The translations under genes and the position numbers were made by a program. From Acanthococcus lagerstroemiae (Eukaryota; Arthropoda; Insecta; Hemiptera; Eriococcidae), in assembly GCA_031841125.1 (NCBI GenBank), contig CM063109.1, positions 32,306,038 to 32,370,037 on the forward strand: a stretch of 64,000 nucleotides of DNA, given 5' to 3'. How positions within the stretch are numbered: position 1 is the first letter of the stretch; each line of letters starts with the position of its first letter. The notes under the pieces were generated by a model. That model did no database searches. It worked only from the letters and a program-made list of their open reading frames with translations, and was not told the DNA's origin. Below are positions 57,521 through 64,000 of the stretch, in pieces.

Positions 57521-59870
57521 AAGCTCTTTGAGATCTGTTTAAAGTTCGAAACTACTTCAGCATTTGAATAAACTTCTTCAGAATCGGCAGTTCCAAAAAG
57601 GTGGAGCTATCGCCTTCGGAATAAAAGGCTTCAATTATTGCTGCATTTTTCAGGAAGATGGGTTGAAAATAAAGTGTTCCGTGAACGGCCTCACAATATA
57701 AATCAATTTTGACTTTTTATAGGGTGCCGCCATAGAATAGTTCTGGGTTGACACCCCTCGGAACACTTGATACCTTATATCGGGGATGTAATGCGAATTC
57801 TCATTCCCGTGGGGTACGCGCTGCGAAGTGGAAAATTCCACCGCAGGGCCACAGTATACAAAATTCATCGAATAATATATTCTTTTCGAAAATTTCCGTT
57901 TCATTTCATTTGACTTCATACCACGAAGTACCCAGCAAGCTACGCGAGTGTACCAATATGCGCGTATTACCATATTTTCTACAATGTATCTTATCTGACA
58001 CCGAATCTGCCACACGAAGGTTTGTCAAAAAGTGTAAAATGTATGCGAGTACAAGTCAGTTACCTATAGTCATCTTTATTTCATCGTGACTTCTAGAAAG
58101 GTCGGCAGATTATAGTAGTACAAATTTCGGTAATCAAATACGACACTTTACATGTACTTAGAGGAAACAACAATGCCTAAAGTTCGCAGCATCTCCATTT
58201 TTATCGGGCGATCGCGGATGTCTTTCTCCTTTTTTTTTTTTTTAGTTCGGGCGCGCGACTGCACTACATAGTGTGAAGCTGATCAGTATCTTCAACAGAC
58301 GGTCAAGTTCATTCTGTAATTTTACATAATCTCGCAGGCGTCAATGGGTAATAGATTTCCAACGAATGGTTCGTCGGTTTGAGAAGAGTTATGTTTCAAC
58401 TGCCCGCGGAAATCTGATCCAAAACAGTCGGTCATCTCTGAAGCCGAGTGAGTTGTCTTCGCGATCAAGAGGTGCACGAGCAATGAAACGACTGAGAGGT
58501 AAGAACTTTCCAAAAGCCAAAAGCACAGCTGGCGTTGGTGCTTGCGAAGTCTTATGCCGAATGCCAGGTGAAATTTATGACGTTTTTGGTTGCTAGGGGG
58601 TAGAATTGCTGCGGTTGGATTTTCGAAACCATCAGTAACACAAGATCACCCTGTTCTAACACTTAATCTGGTTTACGAGTTATGTGAATATTGTCCATTT
58701 GAAGAGGCCACAATAGCACAACGAGCTGTCATTTTTTGGACAGGCCAAATGTAGGCCTCACTTTTTCCTAACGTGGGCCGCATTTATTAAATATTTCAAC
58801 ATAGAGATGTATCTCGGTGGGAAAAGAGGGTATTGCTATCTTCCAAAAAAACGCGAAGCGACCAAGGGCGAAGCCCCCTAGTCTTGATTAGAGGTTTCTA
58901 AGAAGCTGATTCCGGATACTGAGCTTCGAATATTCTATTCTGATTTCTCAGTTTTGGCCGGTTGATATGAAAACATCGATCGAATTGGTACCTGTCGATT
59001 GGATTGAAGTAATCCCATATGAAATTAACCAGTTCGACTAGGAACAACGAAACTAGAACGATGGATCTTAGATTGACTTGTAACAAAAAAAAACAACAAA
59101 AAAAAACAAAAAAAAACCTATAAGAAATTATACGATACCTACATACTCGTACGATTCTAATTAAAAATGTGTTCGGCAAACAACGGCGTGCTCGAGCCAC
59201 CCGAGACTACCGAGGTGGGCCACTAAAAAATATTTATAAGTTGTAAACAAGTATCCGACGATGTTCATATTTTAAGCTCAAAATGAATTTATTCGGTTTT
59301 AATATAGGTATACCTCTAATATTTTTTGACAATTTTTTTTTTAAATTCTAATTGTAAACTGAATTATTTGGTTGTTTCGAAATCGAATCGAATACTTCAT
59401 TTATCATCAATCCCCCTTATTGGACATGTCTCTTGCTCTCTTCACTTGTAAACTGCGAGGCAGCGTGAGTGCGACATTGCGACAATATTTTTTGCGACAC
59501 CGCGTAGTATATGCGAAGAGCGTTAATTATTTTATTTTTGAAAGTTAATTTAGATTAATAATGTCGATAAACACGCCGGTTTTAACGTTTCCAGAGAAAC
59601 GTATAAGAGTTGAATATTTGATTAATAGCCGTGCTGGCAGCTTATGAATAAATTGATAGGACACACACACGCATTTAATACACCAGAAAGTTGGTTTGGG
59701 CCGCGTGCTCCGGTTCCTGAAAGGTGGCACAAAACATTTCAAAAAGGGCCCAATCTCTGAAAGGACCCATAATGGCTTACCCCCGCTTTTACTTTACTCA
59801 TAAAAGAACATCAAATCAACCGTTAAAGTAGTTGATCACCTAAGGGACAAAACTGAAATCGTATTTCCAG
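57521..59870. other. Mostly unique DNA, no gene recognised
   Basis: 57600-58700 is repeat-poor, with frames open on both strands but no known domain. 58230-58330 is CpG-containing with a TCAGT initiator-like core at about 58284, insufficient to call a promoter. An A/C-rich simple repeat lies at about 59084-59118. Confidence 0.35.
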
Positions 59871-59877
59871 GCCCGTA

Positions 59878-61210
59878 GCCAACCATCTGCGGTAGGGGGT
59901 GCTGACTGTTTACCAGGGGGGCTTGAGGATACACATAGTATATAATGTAAAGATTTCTACGAGGTAGTGGTGTAGCCAAGGGGGGAGAGCGAATAGGAAG
60001 AATGCCTCCAAAGGCACTTGAAATTGAATGTAAAATATGCAAAATGAGCAAGTTTGCGCCTTTAAAACACGTTTTTTCGAAACATTTTCGCACGAGCAAT
60101 GATTTTACCTTCATTTTTATAAAACAGTCCTGTAATATGGGCAATTTTTAAGAGATACACGAATTTTCGACTTTTCTTTCTTGAAAATTTTACTTTGCCC
60201 CCCCCCCCGCCAGGGAAAATCCTAGCTACGCCACTGATTGAATTTGGTCTCAAAATTTGGTCTAAAAATTTATAATAAAACTGGTGATTCAACTTACCGA
60301 CAACCCATTGAAAAACGATTGAATATGTCGCGTGAAAAAAGATTAACCCTTATAAAACAACGATCAAATTTTCAAACTTTTGGAAGTAAAAAAATTCTAT
60401 TTCTGTGGACTTATCAAGTTATCAGTTCTCAAACAGCCCATTCAAGCATTTAATCATCGATATTCAATGTGAACTGGATCGCGAGCCTACCACTGTGTGT
60501 TTGTGAATTGTAATGTGACACAAGAAAAAGGCCTGTGCGTCTAAAACTGCTGGTTGACACTCGGGCCCTTTTATTGTGACACGTCACACATTATAAAGAA
60601 TGACAAACACACGATTCGTCTATCTTTCAAACAGGGGTGCTGAAGCCGAACGATACAGCTCCCGCTTCCGGCTTCTAGCCACCAAATCTCATCTAGCTTC
60701 TCTCTTCCACCCTCAGTATATGAGCTCCTAACTTCCAATCTTTTTTCGACTTCTAGCTTCTAGCTTCCAGCTTCTTTTACCTATTTTCACCCAAGGTTCT
60801 TATAATTAGGGAAGGTTCTTTTTAGAAAATGAGGGAAAATAAAGTTAGATGAATTGGAGCAGAAGAGATTTTTTCATTTTCTTTTTTGGGCTTTCGAATT
60901 TGAGTAAGAAAATCATTAAGAATAATATTGTAAGATGTTAATTGGAAGCTGAAAAAGCTTCCAGCTACCAGTTTTTAACTCTTCCAACTTCCAACTTCGG
61001 GCTTCTTAAAACTGTCCTAAAATTGCAAAAACTTCCGGCTTCTGACTTCCAGCTACTGGCTTCTTCTCATCTCTGGTTTCAAAGCAAAATCAGTGTTGCC
61101 AAGTTTGTAAACATTAAAATGTAGTGAAAATGAAAGTTTTGAACAAAACTAGCGAGAAAAATATAAGGAATTCGTTATTTTTATTCACTAAATTTAGCCA
61201 GGGGGTGCAT
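59878..61210 (-). repeat. Family-B repeat, copy 2, with a 450-bp insertion
   Basis: On the minus strand this is the counterpart of 29565-30440. Its left edge on the plus strand is CAGGCCCGTAGCCAACC (hAT-like CAG). An inner CAGTGGCGTAGCTAGG / TAGTGGTGTAGCCAAG pair (about 59965-60236) suggests an old hAT MITE nested in the family. Alignment with copy 1 breaks at about 60640-61085, where this copy has extra DNA. Confidence 0.8.
60640..61085 (+). repeat. CTTC-rich insertion inside the family-B copy
   Basis: Repeated CTTCYAGCTTC/CTTCCGGCTTCT units lie at both ends (about 60660-60780 and 60950-61075), with an A-rich centre. The same position in copy 1 (about 29690) has none of it, so it is an insertion or local expansion. 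Confidence 0.65.
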
Positions 61211-61380
61211 TGCGTACGTCGTATAAGAGAACCGAACAAATTTTTTTCTCCGTATGGTGCGTACTCGGTACTGATTTTTATTTTCTTATCAGTGGACTGG
61301 AAGCCAAATGATCTGTCACCCTGTAATGTAACCCAACTTTAAATTTTGAGAAAAGAAATAGAAGTCAAATAAGTCTTAGA

Positions 61381-61441
61381 TGGTCGACTACACTGTAACT
61401 GTAATCTTCTGGTCGACTACACTGTAACTGTAATCTTCTTA
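61381..61441 (+). repeat. 30-bp tandem duplication
   Basis: TGGTCGACTACACTGTAACT followed by GTAATCTTCT occurs twice head to tail, immediately before the 61445 MITE. Confidence 0.9.
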
Positions 61442-61444
61442 TTA

Positions 61445-62321
61445 GGGTGGTCCGGGGCAAAAGTCGTACACAGTCTTGGGGTAAAAAGTGAATTAGGTGT
61501 ATCACTTTTAAATACGATATTTGATTGAGATTTTCCATCACAAAATCTAGCAGATATCTCAAATTGTTATTTTCTTATGAAACTTAGGCCTATTTCTATC
61601 GAGAAAAAAAAACAAAAAAAAAAAACAAAAACATATGAAACAGAAATTTTCGTGCTGTGCCTGAAAAGAAGGGAAAATTCTGAAACACAAAAACATTATT
61701 ATTATCAAGAACCACCGTGAATTCTCGAATGTTTTCACATTATCGAGTAGCAAATTTCATTACCTTTCCGCACAAATACTAAAAAGTGGTGAAATATTGA
61801 TTTAAAAAGAATTATGAGTGATGAAATTTGTGGGGCAAAATGAGAACAGTGCTGGAGTAAAAGACGAATAATTATTATGGGTCAAAAAGCGCACGTGTAA
61901 TTGTTCGTTGTTACATTTTGTTGCGTTGAGGTCTTTTCATGTTCATTCTTCGGCAACAATATGTTCAAAATAACTTAAAAACTTGATATATGCTGTATTT
62001 TTTCACCATATTCATATATAAAAGAAGATTAAAAAATGTTCCCTTACAGCTTATGCTGTAGCATTGTAGATTACATTGAAAATATGCGTATCCATTTTAC
62101 CCCAGGGGGTTCGCCTTTTGCCCCATATTCACGAGTGATAAGTGAACAAGATGACTGATAAATAACTACAGTATTATGCGCGAGATCTAATCTTTCAATA
62201 CAAAATGAGCAGGAAGGTCTCACGCATACATTGATATACCTGAAAAAGTAAAAAAAATAACTCTTAAGTACAGAAATTCGTACGAATGTATTTTTTGTCC
62301 GACTTCTGCCTCGGACCACCC
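61445..62321. mobile_element. TA-flanked MITE, 877 bp
   Basis: GGGTGGTCCGGGGCAAAAGT at 61445 is mirrored at the right end (ACTTCTGCCTCGGACCACCC, 62302-62321), 18 of 20. TA lies outside both ends (61443-61444 and 62322-62323). Internal GGGGCAAAA and GCCCCAT echoes of the TIR occur. Tc1/mariner-type; no transposase. Confidence 0.88.
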
Positions 62322-62323
62322 TA

Positions 62324-63068
62324 TACTTGAAGCTAATTAGCATATAATGGGAAAACCGAATCTCATTGAAAAGTGAAAATGATATTAGCATTTATAATTG
62401 TTATGGAAAACTTCACTGTAAGCCAATAAGGATAGAGACTCGGAAAATTAACATGTTGAAGAAGGATTACATAAAATTTTCGAGTTGTGAAGCGATTTGA
62501 GTAAGCATTCCTTAAGTCGGAAAACGAAATTTTGTAGTGGAGCGAACTGAAGGAAATAATTCGAAATTTTTGGAATGACAAAATTGCTTGAAGTTTTTCT
62601 TATGATTAAGTTCGTAAGAACAGGTCAAAAGGTTTTTTTCGTACTTTTAAGGTCGGATTTTCCAGACTCGGACTGAGTTTTTCAATTTTTTCAACTGGCT
62701 GACTTGATTTGGATAGCCTCCCTTTTCTAGTCGCTACGTCCCTCCTTCGACTTTCATTAGATAAAATACGAAGCCCAATTCTAAAAACCGCTGCATTCAC
62801 GGAAAAAAGATTTTCCATCAGATTAGCAATTGTTCTTATTTAAAAGCTATCAGGTTCTTGAAAACACTTTTTGTAAACTCAATTTCTTCAAAATGTGCTT
62901 TCAGCTACTAAAATTTCCAACTGTCAAAAAATTGTGAAGAATTGAATTTCTATTACGAAGAGCCACTTGTTTTCAGTCGAAAAATGACCATTAGGGCATA
63001 TAATTTCACGAATTTATAATTTTGAAATAGATATGCATTTATTTTACCAAAATGAGTCAACTGTCTTA
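62324..63068. other. No gene recognised
   Basis: AT-rich DNA with short chance frames on the minus strand and no repeat boundaries. Confidence 0.35.
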
Positions 63069-63069
63069 A

Positions 63070-63900
63070 CCCTTAAATGCCACTCTTAGTGAAATTCACT
63101 AAAATCGTGATTGGCAGGCCTGAAATGAGGAGGGAAAATGGGTGTTTTGTCCCCGGGCCCGGGAAAGGTGGGGGCCCGGCACACAGGAAAAAATCTCAGA
63201 AAATTAAGAAATGAGGGGATGGAGATACAATCTCTATTCAACGTCTCTGAGAAGATTTCCCTCGCTAAAATTTGTTATGAGGAGAGGAGCCTCTTATTTC
63301 TAGCCCCAGGCCAGGACGAGGCTTTCTACGGGCCTGGTGATAGGCAACCTTACCGGCACTGTATGTACAGCAGTATCTCCCTGAACGTTGGGGCGCAAAA
63401 CACTCGCTATAATGATACGCTTTCGAACCGCTATACGTTGGGTAGATATACCCAATCCAGGGGTTCTCAAAAAAATTTTTACGTGTTTCTGAAATATTGG
63501 GTTTCTGGGCATTTTGGGCATAATAGTCAAAATTGGTAATTCAATTTCGCATGACTTTTTACGATGTAAAGACGTTTATTTTGACGAATAGTCTCGCACA
63601 ATATTAAAGTTTCAATCAATTAGCTAAATATTGGAATTCAGTAGTTCCCAAATATTTATTTAAATATTAATTAAAATAAAAAAATCGTAAATTTAGCTTT
63701 TTTTAAATTTTTTATCGGCCGGTTGCATATCCCTAACAGTTGTTAGAGAAATAACAATGAACATAATAATATTCTAAAAAGAGTAAAGAAATACTAAGCA
63801 TTACCTAGTGACGATTTGGAGAGAATCTGGTAACATACCGTCCACCCCATGCTTAAAAATACAATTTTAGTGAATTTCACTAAGAGTGGCATTTACGTAA
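63070..63900. mobile_element. TIR element of about 830 bp with palindromic ends
   Basis: AAATGCCACTCTTAGTGAAA, then TTCACTAAAAT (about 63077-63108), is mirrored at about 63864-63895 with one or two mismatches. Each arm contains TTAGTGAAATTCACTAA, itself a near-perfect palindrome. Left of the element is TTAACCC, reminiscent of piggyBac ends, but the right side reads ACGTAA, so the TSD is unresolved. The 133-codon plus-strand frame at 63138-63539 has no transposase motif. Confidence 0.75.
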
Positions 63901-64000
63901 CAAAATATGTGTGGCATTGCAAGATTAATTTTGAATAAGCCTGAAAAACAAAACATACTTAAAATTCGGCTAGATATCGGGCATTGAAAACAATTAGAAG

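Noticed and set aside
58270..58330. Core promoter at the TCAGT initiator-like site
   Set aside because: No TATA box or downstream element at the right spacing and no gene downstream.
63138..63539. 133-codon frame as a gene inside the 63 kb TIR element
   Set aside because: No transposase or other domain. The opposite strand is also open over the same stretch.
1..64000. CRISPR array, bacterial operons, prophage or LTR retrotransposon
   Set aside because: No regularly spaced identical short repeats, no operon-like coding density, and no paired LTRs or gag-pol frames were found. The tandem arrays present have diverged units without spacers.

Overview
This is arthropod nuclear DNA, AT-rich and dense in transposable elements. 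I found no intact host gene. No reading frame carries a recognisable host domain, and the longest frames in non-repeat DNA are short and unremarkable. Everything that can be recognised comes from mobile elements, tandem or inverted repeats, or mitochondrial DNA inserted into the nucleus (NUMT). Two NUMT pieces use the invertebrate mitochondrial code and include two arm-less mitochondrial tRNAs. Arm-less mitochondrial tRNAs are known from scale insects, arachnids and gall midges. A sap-feeding hemipteran such as a scale insect or mealybug is my guess, and it is not proven by this window.

Layout. 1-5.1 kb: a 57-bp minisatellite in an open frame, a copy of an abundant hAT-like element (family A), and a 1.3 kb degenerate palindromic array. 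5.1-15.1 kb: mostly unique DNA with a LINE 3' remnant, a 206-bp TA-flanked MITE and a 1.0 kb hAT element with a perfect 8-bp target-site duplication (TSD). 15.1-16.2 kb: a 5'-truncated non-LTR retrotransposon with RNase H and poly(A) tail, on the minus strand. 16.2-26 kb: inverted-repeat elements, including a 2.4 kb foldback with arms of about 390 bp and a 667-bp hAT element beside it. 27.6-31.7 kb: a 4.1 kb composite bounded by two family-A ends with a near-perfect 8-bp TSD. 31.9-34.4 kb: a decayed RTE-like LINE carrying a MITE with perfect 24-bp terminal inverted repeats (TIRs). 35.2-36 kb: a tandem array of about 147 bp. 37-38.6 kb: an inverted-repeat element beside a LINE endonuclease scrap. 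40.9-44 kb: a second family-A composite (3.1 kb, perfect 8-bp TSD). 44-56.6 kb: LINE scraps, hAT MITEs, a pogo/Tigger remnant, a tRNA-derived SINE head and the two NUMTs, each abutting a LINE fragment. 56.6-64 kb: further repeats, a TA-flanked MITE and an 830-bp TIR element.

The elements act as nested insertions: MITEs sit inside larger elements, and LINE copies are cut or inverted by later events. The two points I consider most worth follow-up are (i) family-A composites, in which two same-orientation short elements bracket unrelated DNA and share an outer TSD, and (ii) mitochondrial DNA found directly at LINE breakpoints twice in 8 kb, once beside a LINE whose 5' part is inverted as in twin priming. 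Coordinates of degenerate repeats are approximate, because all alignments were done by eye.
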